Source of the DNA: Anaeramoeba flamelloides
Lineage: Eukaryota; Metamonada; Anaeramoebidae
DNA: 64,000 bases
Assembly: GCA_027625915.1 (NCBI GenBank)
Contig: JANTQA010000076.1
Span: 372,001-436,000, forward strand
Direction: 5' to 3'
Shown here: positions 21,231-34,900 of the stretch, in pieces
Position numbering within the stretch: position 1 is the first letter of the stretch
Layout of the letters: every line of letters starts with the position of its first letter
Program-made: the position numbers and the translations under genes
Notes under the pieces: generated by a model
What the model was told of the DNA's origin: nothing
Database searches by the model: none
Seen by the model: the letters and a program-made list of their open reading frames with translations, nothing else

Positions 21231-22501
21231 ATTATTTCGAAATTGAATGCAAAATAGAGATTTTTAAACTTTCAAAGTCTTTAACCCGTGTCAAAATTTT
21301 GAAATTTAGTTTATTATACATCTTGGCTAATAAAAACATTGGGTATCGTTTATTAATAAGATTAGAAATATTAAATTTTCCATTATAATGAAAAAAATCA
21401 ATTCTGTTTGTAATTCAGAAATCCAGATTTAAGACTTATTTTTATAATTGAACAACCCATGAAAAAATGGAAAAAATCTTCGGTGATATAAAAATTGTTA
21501 TTTTTATTTACATATTTTGTTAAATTGTGCTTTTATATATAAAATGAGAATATATGTTACAATAAATTGAAGATCTTCATTTGAATAAAGTACAAAAAAT
21601 TAAAAAAATTTAACTTTTATACTTGGAGTTTTTTGATAATTCAATAATAAAAAAACACAAATCAAATCTAAAGAAAAAATCAGTTGAATGAAACATATAA
21701 TACCAACCAATATTGAAAGAATAATAATCAAACACAATATCTGCTACAAATACCAACAAACATAAAGAGATCTTTGGCAAAAATATAATTCAATTTAGAT
21801 TAATATTTTTTTATAAATTAGTATTTAAACACTTCTTTATATAAAAACAATTATTTAGATATTTTTTATTAAATATTATCTATTTACATTTATATTGAAG
21901 CTCCTAAGATTAATAAAAAGATTTAGAGTATAAGAAAGAATTTTTGAAAAAATTAATACATGATAGTTAATAAAAAATCTTTCATTTGGAAGTTCTTTGT
22001 CTCGATTTTTTCTTGTTTTTTTTAAAAATAAATGATATTTTTTTCATTTCAAATTGATAAATTAATAAATAGCTCTATGAAATATTTTTTCAATCACAAT
22101 CAAAAAAATCTTTTTTATTAGATTAATTTATCATAAATTATTCATAAAGATATAGCTTCATGAAACCATTAGGAATAAGAATTATCTTTTTGGTTTTATA
22201 TTAAGTCAAATATACTTTTTATCTTTCTTATAGTAAAATAAATAAAAAGATTTTCAAACTTAAAGAGGGAAAAACGAATTGTTCATTTAATGAAAAATGA
22301 ACATTTTAAATTTATTAACCCATTGAAACAATAACAGGATTTAATAATTATAAAACAACTTTTAATATACCATTGGTCTTTTTGATTCTGCACACTTTAA
22401 AAATTCGTTTTTTGGAAGAAAAAAAAGCAATTTTTGAAACTTTCTTGATATAACTCTAATATTTATTAAAATATTTTTAACAACTATTTATGTTTCTTTT
22501 A

Positions 22502-22682
22502 AGGGACTAATCTATCTTAATTTTTTTAACTAAATTTAATCAAGATTGAGAAAATTTTTGATCAATTACCAAGATTTGAAAACCCCTGTTTATTTTCAAT
22601 ATTAAGTATGTTTCTAAATAAGGAATCCTTATCTAGAAATTGAAAAAAAAAAAAAAAAAAAAAAAATAGAGACAAGTCCCTT
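22502..22682. mobile_element. Short MITE, family D, copy 1
   Basis: About 180 bp between GGGACTAATC and GACAAGTCCC, which are inverted ends. The inside carries GATTTGAAAACCCCTGTTTA and TTTTCAATATTAAGTATG. Nearly the same unit is at 43,858-44,035. A homopolymer of more than 20 A lies near the right end. Confidence 0.6.
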
Positions 22683-22824
22683 AATTTATGATAATTTTTC
22701 CAATTATACTTATTGCACAACATCAACATTTGATAAAAAATATTAGAATTCAGAATTAATTTTATCTTTTAGAACATCTTAAACACAATTTATAATATTT
22801 TGATTTAATTGTAATTGTTTTTTA

Positions 22825-22940
22825 TTCAGGACGTGTATAGTTTCTAATTGGTCATGAAAATGATAAATTATATATATATTAATTATTTTTCTTCTTCTTT
22901 TTTTTTTTTATTTGATGATTTTTCTTTAATTACCCCTTTC

Positions 22941-22971
<31 letters not shown>

Positions 22972-22975
22972 TGGA
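22825..22975. repeat. Direct repeat P, left member
   Basis: ATAGTTTCTAATTGGTCATGAAAATGATAA and the following TTATTTTTCTTCTTC..AAATAAATAAATAAAT recur at 24,765-24,900, 1.9 kb downstream in the same orientation. The pair brackets the LINE 3' end and hairpin array 4. It ends in an (AAAT)n microsatellite. Confidence 0.6.
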
Positions 22976-23579
22976 ATTGTTTTTGATTTTTTCCTTATTG
23001 CTTTTTTATTATTCTTTGATCATATCAAAAAGAATGAGGAGTAATAGAATCCATAAACTATTTATATTAAATTAGTTACACACTTATTACAGAAATGAAC
23101 ATATAACGTTTGTAAGGGATTTTCACTTCACAATTTATTTTCCCTTTTTTTTTTATTATCTTTTTTATCTTATTGAAAAGAAAATCATGAAGGTAATTGA
23201 ACACATAAACCACTTACCAAAAATCAGTTAAACTCATTTTTTTTTTTAAAAATGGATCCTATAATATTCTAATGAACTTTTTACTCTACAACTTTTCATT
23301 TTTTTTTAATTGGATTTACTCTTCTAAATTTCAACAAAAAATCTATAACTTCATAAATAGTTTGGGCTGAGAGAAAAATTAATCTTTAATTTGATAAAAA
23401 TGAAAAAATAAAACAATTTTTACAAAAACTTACTCAATGAAAAAAATTCTAAAGATCACAAAATATTTATTTTTTAGATAATCTCAAAAAAAAAAAATAT
23501 CAAAAAAAAATATATATATATATTTTTAAATCTACTACCTATTAAAACAATTTTCAACTTACGAAAATGATAATTTACT

Positions 23580-24180
23580 CAAAAGTTTCAAAAAAAATAA
23601 TATAAAAAACCAACAAAACTTATTAAATTTGATTATAAACCGAAAAATGAAATAAATATTAGGAAAACAGAACATTTTAATGATTTAAAAAAAAAAGATA
23701 AAAAATGAATATCTAAATAATTTGAAAAACAATCAAAGTTGGAAAATAAAAGAATACTGCGAAATAATAAAAAATGAAAAATTCACTTTTAAAATAAAAA
23801 ATTATCTAAAATTTAAATCAAGTACTACATTTCTCAAATTTAGAACTATAACAAATGGACTAAATAGATACTCATAGGTATTAAAAAATAAATCAGAATA
23901 TAAAAACAGTTAAAAAAAAAGAAAAATGCAAAAAATGTGATTATTGTACCCCTTATTATGAAAATATATCTCCACTTCATTTGGTATTGTGAAAGGTATA
24001 AATTTATCAGAATCAAGTGGAAAAAAAAATTATCAAAAATTCTATATAAGAAACTATACGAAAAAGTTATGATTTTAAAAAATACACAGAAACCCTTCAA
24101 CATGACTAATCAAAATTATGAAATTTATTGTACTTGTCGGGAATTTTTTATCAAAGCTCTTATGGTTAGAAAAATTTAGG
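23580..24180 (+). mobile_element. LINE 3'-end fragment with zinc knuckle
   Basis: On the plus strand a frame from about 23,704 reads NEYLNNLKNNQSWKIKEYCE and later FRTITNGLNRYS, matching the NLENSQSWK and [10 protein letters not shown] stretches of the LINE at 5-6 kb. Then CKKCDYC and, after a frameshift, HFIWYCERYKFIRIKWKKKL give a C2HC-type knuckle like the first copy's. The open frame 23,937-24,179 belongs to this. Stops and at least one frameshift make it inactive. The RT part is not recognisable upstream. Confidence 0.7.
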
Positions 24181-24244
24181 TAATAAAGAAACAATAAAAA
24201 TAAAACGAAATAAAAAAATCTTTAAAATAGTAAATATATATATA

Positions 24245-24765
24245 TAAATTAGGGCACCCAGTGCCCCATTCTGAGAGATAGTGTCTAGGTTTTTTTTAAT
24301 TCAAAAGAATTAAGTAGAATCTTTATTTTACCCATTCTTTTAAATTAAAAAAAACCTAATGACAGTGGAATGCCAAATATTAATCACTGATTGTGGGATT
24401 TTTATCTGTAATCGATAATCTTTCTATCGGGGTTTTACCCCTCCTGTGTATTCTGGGGGCGTGCCGTCAAGTGCCGTCGAGTGCCTAGGTTTACTTGAGA
24501 TTTTCTATTTTATTTGTTAAATCTATCGATTTTCGTTAGGTTTTTTTAAGTTTTCTATTTATTCGGAAAATCTATAGATTTTCTTTAGGTTTTTTTGAGT
24601 TTTCTATTTATTTGTGAAGTGTTCTAGGTTTTTTTTTACTTTTTGAAATAAACAGAAAATTTTAATAAATTTTAGGTTTATTTCCAAAAGTAAAAAAAAC
24701 CTAACGAAAATCAATACACTTACAAATAAATAGAAACCTTCAAAAAAACCTAAAGACAGTGAATA
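24245..24765. repeat. Hairpin array 4 directly after the LINE end
   Basis: The first hairpin has AGGTTTTTTTTAATTCAAAAG against TTTTAAATTAAAAAAAACCTAA. Near-tandem decamers GTGCCGTCAAGTGCCGTCGA then lead into GTGCCTAGG. A large palindrome follows (AGTTTTCTATTTATTTGTGAAG, AATAAACAGAAAATTT/AAATTTTAGGTTTATTTCC, AAAAAAAACCTAACG) and ends with AAAAAAACCTAAAGACAGTG. It has the same modules and order as array 2, but here it abuts the LINE's 3' end, where array 2 sits inside the LINE. Confidence 0.75.
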
Positions 24766-25980
24766 GTTTCTACTTGGTAATGAAAATGATAATATTATTA
24801 TATCTTATTATATTAATTATTTTTCTTATTCTCTTTTTTTTATTTCAAAAAAATTTTCTTTTATTGCTCCTTTCTCTAAATAAATAAATATTTAAAAAAA
24901 TATTTTTTTAAGATAGAAAAATGAAAAACAATTAAGTTTGTTAAATCATATTATTTAAAATCTGAATTTGACAAATTTCTTTTTAAAACCAATTTTTTCA
25001 TTTGAATAATTTTTTTTTTTTTTTTATTTTTACTGAAAATCTCGTAAGGTCTTGATAAACCAAAAAATTAACAAAAAAGGTAAAAAAAAATAAAATAATT
25101 AAAAAACAAAAAAAAAAAATGGGTGTTTGAAATATTACCGAAAATACTCTAAAATCGAAAATACCAGAAAATTTTTTAACCACATAAAAACACGTTATAG
25201 ACAATTTCTAAGAAATCCTAGGGCCAATATACTAAGTTTAACGATAAAATAACAATTTTACTTTCAGACAAAATATTTTTTTTTGAATTTTATACTTTGA
25301 ACTACTCTAAAGAGGTTTTGGTTCCTTTTAAGTATATTTGAGTAATTGTTGATAAGTGTTTAGGTATGTCAGGGTATTGGTATGGTATATGTTAGGTTTG
25401 GTATCGTGGCGGTTGTGTTTAACCAGTTCCTTTTATGGTAAGTTAAATAAAGTTTGGCCTGTTTCACCTTATGTAGGATATGGGTATGTGTTGTACGATT
25501 AGATATTACTCGGTTGCTTTTCGATTTACTTTAAGATTACAAAATTAAGGTTAATGATAGACAATTAGAGATTTTCTTTTACAAGTACATCTTCTCTCAT
25601 TTAGTTAATACCATTTTGAAATGATCAGAAATGTTACAATCATCTAAGATACCAATTCCTTTCACACAACATGTGTTGAATACTATTCCCTAAAATTTAA
25701 TTTTTTTGAATTTTGTATATTTTCAGAAAAAAAATTTTTCTCTAATATAAAATTCCAAATTTACCTTTAAACTGGGTCTATTGTCTCTAGTGTTTCTTAG
25801 AAGTTGTTCAAAAAATGTTTTTGCGCGGTTAAATAAATTTCGGGTTTTTTCGATTTTCGGGTATTTTGGGGAATATTTGATAGATTCAAAAAAATTAACC
25901 CATTATTTCAAATTAATCAAGAAATTAAGGATCAAGTTTACAACACAAAATAGAAAGAAAATTAAAATGAAATTTATTAT
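24766..25980. other. Intergenic before the ankyrin gene's 3' end
   Basis: Right member of direct repeat P (24,766-24,900), then A/T homopolymers. From 25,300 to 25,560 the sequence is less AT-rich and G/T-rich on the plus strand (for example TAGGTATGTCAGGGTATTGG), but it shows no coding frame or known RNA. Confidence 0.4.
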
Positions 25981-28900
25981 TTAAAAAGTAAATTGATCGT
26001 CCAGAATAAAGGTCTTATTATTAATTTTATTTGAACTTCCAGTGCTATTTTTCTTTCTTTTCTTCCTATTGTTAAAAGCTGAAGATTCTGACGATATCGA
26101 TTCTGACGTTACCGATTCTTTCGATTCTTCCGATTCTTCCGATGATTCCGATAATTCCGATAATTCCGATGATTTCGATGATTTTGATAATTCCGATAAT
26201 TCCGATAATTCCGATGATTCCGATGATTCCGATAATTCCGGTGATCTCGATGATAGAGATGATCCCGATGATATAGATGATCCCGATGATTTCTTAAATT
26301 CTGATGAATCGTCCTCATTATTGGATGAACTTTCGCCCGAACTGGATTGATTGGTTTGCTTTAACGATGAATTTGAATGATCATCAAGGGATTCCGTAAT
26401 AAATGAATACGAATCGTTTGAATCTGGATTTATTGAATCTGAAGAGGATTGGAGATTTTCATAATCCTTTTTTAATTTTTTAAATATTTTACGGCTATCC
26501 TTCGCTCTATTTTGATAATATTGGATCGCAAAACTCCTTTTGCTTGAATATTCATTTAGTTTTTTTTTGGCCTTTTCCAACCGAAAAATTTCCTGTTTTA
26601 AATGATTTATATGTGAATCAATCCCCTTTTTATTAATTTTTGTTTGTTGAAGTTCTTGATTTTTTTTTTCTATGTTTATATAATGCTTATTATGCTTTTT
26701 GCAAATTTCTGTTTGGAGAGTTTCATTATTTATATTAATTTTATTTTCTATATTAGCAACATCCAATTCTATTTTATTTAACACCCTTTGATAATGATTA
26801 TCCCTTTTTAATAATTTTTCTTTTGTATTATTTAATTCAATATTTTCTCTTTTCATTTTATGAAAATTTTTTTTTATTTCAATTTGTGAAATTATTTCAA
26901 GAAAGATGCGCTGTTTGAACCCAAATGCAAGATCTAATGCAGTTTCACCCTGTATTTTATTATTTGATATAATTTTTTATTATTTTTTCATTATAAACTT
27001 TTTTTTAATTACATATAAATAAACTTTTTTCTAAAAATGATTATAAAATTTATTTTATATTTCTTTTTGAGAATATTTATAGATAATTTTAATTATATGT
27101 ATATATATCTATTATAATTTAAAGATTAACTACTGATAATTCAAAAAAAAATTATGTAATTAAAAAAGTTTATAATTTAAAAATTTTAATATATTTAAAA
27201 AAAGTTTATTGTTAATTTAAATGAATAAATAAATTTTAAAAAAAAATAAAAAAAATAAGATACTTACGTCCTAAGATATCGATAATCACCAAAATAAACA
27301 TAAATATAAAACATCACCATTGATAATAATTTAATCATTAAAAATAAAGTCATAAATAAGTAAACCAAAGAATATATAGATATAAAATGTAAAAAAAAAA
27401 AAAAAAAATAATAATAATTTAATAAGTTATATTTCCCCAATTTTAAAGCACTTGGAACCATATTTAATAAAAAAGCTAGTCATTTTGAAAACATTTTTTT
27501 TTGATTTTTTATAAAAATAAAGATCTTTTTTTATTTTTGTTGAATTACCAACAATCCCCAACAAAAAATTTGTGAACAATAAATCGGTAAAAGATTCCGT
27601 AGAATGAAAAAAGGATTATAAATCTCAACAATTTCTCTTTTATACGTATTGTTGAAGAATTTTCATTCTAAAAAAAGAAAGCAAAAGTTTACAATTTCTC
27701 TTGAAAAGGAAGAAAAAAAAAGAAATTAAATACGTTTTGCTCTGGTAATCATCAAAATTTAACAAGGAATTTCCCCGAAGACAAATTGTTTGTTAACAAA
27801 AGACAAAAAACAAATCTGAAAAGAAGATTTTCTCAAACTATCTCCTCTTTTGACCACCATTCAGCATTCCCTCACTTCAAAACAAATCCCACTGATTGAG
27901 CGTTTCAATTCAACATTTAAAAAATAAGTACCAAAACACGAGCATTGTTCACCTGGCATTTTGAAAGTAAGCAGTTATGTTACCGCACTGATTTGAAATT
28001 ATAAAAAAAAATCAAAACCCAATCACACCTCACCTTTCTTGGCCCAAGAGCACATCGAATTATTAATTTAAAAATTCAACTGACGTTGACCAAAAACTCA
28101 CAACAAATTATAAACACTGCGATTTTTTTTGAAGAAGAGGACAAGAACATGTTTGTCAATTTTTTCAAAAACACAAAACAATTGTAATTATATTTTATTT
28201 TTAGGGTGATTAGGGATCTCTTTTATCGAGGGATTTTGGGTTAAAGAAATTCCGTTTTAAAAATTGCTAACTTTTTTTCATCGATCCACAACAAAACTTA
28301 TTTCCTTTTCTTTTTCAACTTTTGTTTTTTTACAAAATAAATAAAAATGAAGATTTGAAAATTTGGAATTTTGAAAAAAATACCATTCTTCTGGCTAGTT
28401 TTTTTCTTTTATATGGAGACTACTCCTTTAATAATTATATTATTTACATAACATCTGAAGATTTTTGGAAATAATTCATTTGAAACCAAATATTGTTTGG
28501 AAACCATAAATAAAAATGAAACTATAATAAAAGAAGCTTTAATAAGGGAAACTGTAATAAGGGAAAGTTTATTAATCCAGATCAAGTGAATAATCAAAAC
28601 ACCAAATTAAGATTTTTTCTTGTTATTTTTTCAAATGTTTTTTCATAAGATAATTTTCAAAACAAATGAATTTTTGTCTCATTTAAAATATAAAATTTCT
28701 CAGGCGTAATATCAAAGTCACTGGTAATAATAGTAGAATTTCTCTTCAACTTTAATTAACAAAAATATTTTTTAATATTTATTTCATTTTCAAATTTTGT
28801 ATTCCCCAAAAATTGATTTTTGTAATTTTTTTATTTTGATTGGTTGACTTTATTTTAAGATAAATAAACTTCCTATTTTTTCTTTACGAAAAAATAAATA

Positions 28901-31900
28901 AAAAGTATTTTTAAACTTTATGGAAAAAAGAAATAGGGATACGGATTTTTCATTCAATTAAAAAACAAAGTACTCAACTTTTTTAATCCATGAAAATAAT
29001 AACATGTTATTAGCAACTGCTAAATAACTTTTATTGAACAATTGAATCCTTTAAGTCTGCAAATTTCTTTTGGATAAAGAAATTTTTTTTTTTTTTAAAT
29101 TTAAAATTATTTAAATAATAATCTGATTTATCTATTGAAATGTCATAAAAATGCTCTGTATTTTTTTTTTTTTAGTACAAATATTTTATTTGTGAAATTT
29201 AAAGTAAATAATTCTTGACAAATATAGATATGAAAGAGATTAGATCTTTAAAAAATTTAAGATAGTACTGTGGCTGGTGTGGAAAGATTTTGGGAAATCA
29301 TTGAGTTACTTATTATGCAAATTTGGAAATTTTTGTGATCTTCATATTTTCAACTCTATTTGAGTAAAAGAAGAAGTATTTTATGAAGAAAATTTGACTT
29401 TAAAAATGATATTGAAAGTTTTTTTTTAGAAGACTTTAACTAATTTTTTTTGTGAGGATTTTTGAACTGATAAATCTGAAATTGGTATGTGTATCTATTT
29501 TTAAGAATTGAAACAAATATTTTTATTCCAGAAACAAAAAAATTTGTTTACCAGAGGCTAAAAATAATCCCTTCATTTTTTTGGAGACTTTTTGTAAAGG
29601 GAGTAAATTTCATTTTTTTGTTATAAAACAATTTCTAAATCAAAAAATTCTTTTTTTTTTTTTTATTATTCCAAGTCAAGTAAATTTTAGATGAAAGTTC
29701 AAACATCATTCATTATTAGGAACACTAAGTAATGCGGGATTTTATATTGGATCGTTTTCAGGTATTTCATAACAAGTTTGTAAACAAAAGGAGGGGGTGG
29801 AGACTATTGAAAAGTTGGATGATCTAGTTTACCTCTTGGGGAATTTTAACCAAATTTTATTTTCAATTTAAGCACTTTAACATTTATTTTCAATGTTTTC
29901 AATAATTCAGTTGAAAGAAAAAGATCTTGTGAAGAATAAGTTCTTCAAAGCATCAAAGAAAAATAACAAATTAGTTTTTTGGTTTCGTCTGTTTTGGTTT
30001 TTGTTTATTTGTTTTGTCTTTATTGTGTCAAGTAAGAATTCCGAGTTCCAAAAATAAATAACAGTCTTGTATTATTTCATTTGTTCAAAAATCGCCAACT
30101 ATAATTCTTCGTTTTGAATTCCCCTTTCAGACTCAAAAAATATGAATTTGTTATCGTGGTAAGATGATATTAATCATCGTTATTCATCTCTTCAATATCA
30201 TCTTATATCACTTCGAATGATATCATTTTTTTTTTTTTTTGTTTGTTTTTCTAGGCCAAACTTGAATCATAACAAGACGATTATTCCCAAATCAAACCAA
30301 TAAAGATTTATTATTATTTTTTATTCATCAAATTTATTGGTAGTATTTATTAATTTTTTTTTTTCTAATTTTTTAATTATTAATTGAAAAGAAGTGTGAA
30401 TTGCACTCTAGATGTTCTTATACTTGTTTTACCTAAACGAAAATTTAAGCGCAAAATCATAAGTTTCACGAAATTAATTAATGAAAATAATTTCAAACTA
30501 TCACAGATTCGAAATTATTTCATGAAGATTTATTTCTTTTAATTTGCTTTGAAATATTAATTTATCCTTTTCAGAGTAAGGGCAAACCCATAAAAAGTGA
30601 TCAATATTGTAAAATATTTAAATAAATATTAGAGTTCTATTGGAAAAATTCAAAAATCACTTTTTTTTTCCTTCCAAAAATCTAATTTTTAATGATTATC
30701 ATTGAAATATAACGATGAATTTAAAAAAATTTTATTTGGTAAATGAATTGTGTAAAAAATTGATTTTGTTTACTTTTATGAAACATTATTTCAAATGAAC
30801 CTATCAAGATTCCCCAAATGAGAAATAATAAAAATTCCATTTATATTTTTAAAAAAAAATCAAAAAAGAATCCTTGACAAATAACTTGACATATAAAAGT
30901 TTTATAAACTATTTGAAATTATTTTTTAAAAATTTTTTCTTAGTCTTTAAATGTTTTTAGAAATCAGAAGGGATTAAGTATAAGTAAAAATATTTTACAT
31001 TTTAAAAGAATATCTAAATAATTGATTTTATTAAAATGGGGTGCTCAGAAATTAATTTTTGTCAAAAATAATAAGAACCTTAAAAAAAATGATAATTTTA
31101 AGGAAAAAAATATTTTGGCTGAAAATTTCCACATGTATATTTATATATTGCAAAGAAAAAAAATCAAAAAAAAATTTGTTACCTTCTATAATTTTTTTTT
31201 TAAATATTAATTACATTTTAATAAAGTATATGAAGACAGAATAATAAATAGAAAGGGAAATAATAGAGAGACAATTAGAATAAACGGTAATAAATATTAA
31301 ATAATTTATGTACTAAAATAAAAATAAAAAAAATCAAAATTTTACGTTTTGAAGATCATAATTAGCACCATTTTTTAAAAATAATTCAAAAGTTTTTGCA
31401 TCTGTAGACGAGTTCTGGCAAAGATAATGTAAAGGCGTATTTGAATAATAGTCCCGTGGATTAATTTCAGCTCCTTTTTGTATTAATATTTTAATTGATT
31501 CGACTTTTTGTGGTTTAAGACATGCTATATGTAATGCTGTTTGCTTTTTATATATTAATGTTTATATGTTTGTCGTTATTTTTTATATGATAAAAAAAAA
31601 AAAAAAAAATGTTATAAATTGATATTTTTTGGTCATTTTGTAAATTCTTCAAAAATCATTGATTCCAAAATCTTACTTCTTTCTATTTTAAAAAAATAAT
31701 AAAAATGAAAAATACAAATAAATTTAAAATTAGTAAAAATAATTAATTTCTAAAAGATTATATCAAAAAAAAATAATTACTTTTGATTTATGATGTATAT
31801 TTACACCTTTTTGCAAAAGGTAGTTTAAACAATCTACATCATCATAAAATTGGCATAATACTTGCAGTGGCGTTATCTATAATTATATAATTAAATGATT

Positions 31901-34900
31901 CATAATATTTATTTAATTTGTCTTTTCAAATAAAAAACAATAAATATTCTGTATAAAAAATCCTTACTTTGTACTAAAAAAATAGAAAATAAAAATAATT
32001 GATAATCAAATTGAAATGAATAAATTTTTTATTAATATAAAAATAATAAATCAAATAAAAACACTTACAATCTAATTAAAACCACCATTAATGATTATTT
32101 TGTACGTCCCAAATGTTACATTGATTTTAATATAAATTAAAGAGAGAGAAAAAAAATGAGAAATGAATTTGATGTTTTTTTATTTATTTATTTTTTTAAA
32201 ACTTTGTGTTGGTTAAACAATTATATTTTTAATTCTAACATTTTTTTTGTAAAATATTTAATACTCCAAATTTTTTTATTAATAATGAATAGAAATTTAA
32301 AAAGAATTAAAAAAAAAATCATGTTTTAAAAGTAAACGATTGCATCTTTCAAACCGAGTTGATAGTTATTGATTCATCAGTTAATACATTAGTATACATG
32401 GGTGAAATCATAAAAGAATCAAAAACAATCAAATTAATAGAGGATTTGTAAATATCTTTTCCAATCCATGATAAAGTTTAAAAATTGCGATAATTGATTC
32501 AATTGCAATAATTGATTCAATCCCGATAATAATAAAATATCGATATTTGATAATCTCTTGATATTAGGTACAAGTCGCGATATCCCTTAAAATCTTTACA
32601 ATGTATAAAAATCTTTATAAATGCCAAAATATCGAGATTAAAAATTAATCGCAATAGAATAATTGATGGGTTTTAGGGCTAATTCAACCATATTTTTTAA
32701 AAGAAAAATCTTGGATCAAAAAACAGATCTTTTAAAAAAAATATAATTTCAAAAAGAAACAAAAAAGGAACATAACTCAATCAATGTTCTGATAAAGAGT
32801 TGATAGTATTTTGTTTTGGTTTGGTTAACAAATCAATCGATTCTTTTCATTAAAATAACGGTAGTAACTTGTGATAGAAAAATCATAATTTCTTTTCTAT
32901 TTTTTTATTATAAATTTCTATGAATAAAAATGTTTATATAGATCAACTCTTCACCTATTTTTTAAAGAATGTGTTATTGGGTTATATATTTTTCTTTATT
33001 CTATTCAAGTTTAAAGGAGACGAATAACCTTTTAAAAAGCCTTCCCAATAACCAAACCACACTATCACCAATAATTAAGACTGTTTGGATAGTAAGTTTC
33101 CTTCTTGTTATTCTTCTTTTTCTTCTCTTATATTGACATCGAATAGAAGTAAAGAAAACACAACCAGAGTTTAAAGTTTTTTGGTTCGATCGCAAATATA
33201 GAACGGGAAATTCCACTTTCTTCTTTTTGGTTAGTTAACTTGTGAAGGCAATATTCCATTTTAAAGAACTCATCTATTATTGATTACAACATCTTTTCCG
33301 AATGGGTTATTATTTGTTTGGGTGAGCTGCCCATTTGGAATTTTAATCATTGTAAGAAATAAATAAATAAAAAATGAAATAAAAATACTGTTTATTGAAA
33401 TACAAACAATAATTTTCTTCTTTTTCATGATTTTGTGGAGCGATTTCGAAAAATAATTTTCTTTTTTATTGCAATTTTATTGATTATTGCGATTTTATGA
33501 TTTTTTACATTTTTGTTAATTTTCTCTGCAATAAAACTAGATTAATCATGATTTATTGCGAATATTGGGATAATTCATGTTATCATCAAAAATTCTAATA
33601 TATAAAATTAGGATAAAAAATATTACAATAATTTTTTTTCTATTATTTTTAAATTTAATCATTAAAGATAATAATCCATTAATTACAAATCCCATTTTTT
33701 ATTTAAATAAATGTTCTGATATTTTATTATTTTGTGGTTATATGAAACAATGATAAAATACAAGCAAAATATTCCATCTTTAACAATTTGTATACAGTGA
33801 TAATTGTTAGGGAATTTTTTTTTTTTTAATAAAGTTATTTTGTGTGATTAATAAAAAAAAATTGCCAAAAAAAATAAAATAATTAAATTCTCATACATCT
33901 AAATACTATCTGAATTTTAGGTTGAAATACTATTAAAAGTTAATACATTTAACAATAGAAATAATTTAAAAGATTGTTTGTTGAAGAAAAATTCAAAATA
34001 TTGCAAAAATTTGATTTGAATGAAATTCTTTTTTGTGATGAAAAAATTTTGTAAATTCTCAAATAAAAAAAGGTTAAATTTAAAATCAATTTATTTAACT
34101 CAAATGCCACTATTTATCCAAATTATTTTCAAGTTTTTATTATACGCTCACCCTAAACCCTACAGTACCCCCCCCCAAAAAAAAAAAAAAAAAAAAAAAG
34201 AAAGAAAAGGAAGTGAATAGATTGCATAGTAGAGGATTTGTGTTTGCAATCCCTTTTCAAGGAAAATTTGAATTTGGAAAGGAGAAAATAGTTTGCACAA
34301 ATTGACAATGTTATCGAAAAAAAATTTTTTTTTTAGCATTTTCTATTTACTTGGCATTCTTTATAGTCAATAAATTTGTTGTTAAATATAAAAGTAATCT
34401 GAACCGAACCTCAAATTTGGAGAGTACCTAATGTTTTTCCCCAATTAAATTTCAGAAGAATTTAAAAGTTAAAAATATAATAGAGCTTATAAATAGAGAT
34501 ATACATTCATTACAACCCTACTACAGAAATTTAAAAGACATAAAAGATCAATTATCTATTATAAAATTGTACTTTATGAAATTGAAAATTCAATTTCTAT
34601 TATAAGACAAAAATTGCATTTTCTATCATATCATCAGTGAAATATTTTTCTTGTAAAAAAAAAAAGACAAAAATTGAATTTCATAAGAAAAGAAATCAGA
34701 TAAATGACAGAAACTTGAAAATATTTTTCGATCAAAGCTTGTAAATTGTAAAAACCAGGATTTTAACAATTTCGGAAATTGAAGATCTACGTTACTGTTC
34801 ATTTTTTTTATGAATTTGTTTGTTAATGTTAAAAACCAAAGGAACCAAAAAATTGGGTAACATAATTTTTTTTTTCTTGTTAGAAAATTTTATAGTTTAA

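Larger units (their letters stand above)
19893..23570. other. Intergenic 3' of NDC80, repeat-rich
   Basis: Contains a CA-type microsatellite (20,513-20,530), repeat family G copy 2 (20,775-21,230), a family D MITE (22,502-22,682) and one member of a direct repeat pair (22,825-22,975). From 21,250 to 22,500 and from 22,990 to 23,570 only AT-rich sequence with homopolymers is seen. It may include unrecognisable older LINE sequence. Confidence 0.4.

Noticed and set aside
22825-24900. Direct repeats as LTRs of a retroelement
   Set aside because: The repeats lack TG...CA ends, no gag-pol features lie between them, and the coding remains are LINE-type.
26042-26350. Plus-strand Asp/Ser-rich frame and minus-strand Arg/His-rich frame
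   Set aside because: Both are other registers of the microsatellite that encodes the Ser/Glu tail of the ankyrin gene.
27264-27480. Minus-strand 65-residue frame ending at a GTAAGT-like site
   Set aside because: Hydrophobic sequence from poly-T and TAT runs without ankyrin or other family features.
32060-32115. Possible extra ankyrin exon ending at a GTAAGT donor
   Set aside because: The frame has an in-frame TAG, and no TPLH-like repeat start lies upstream.
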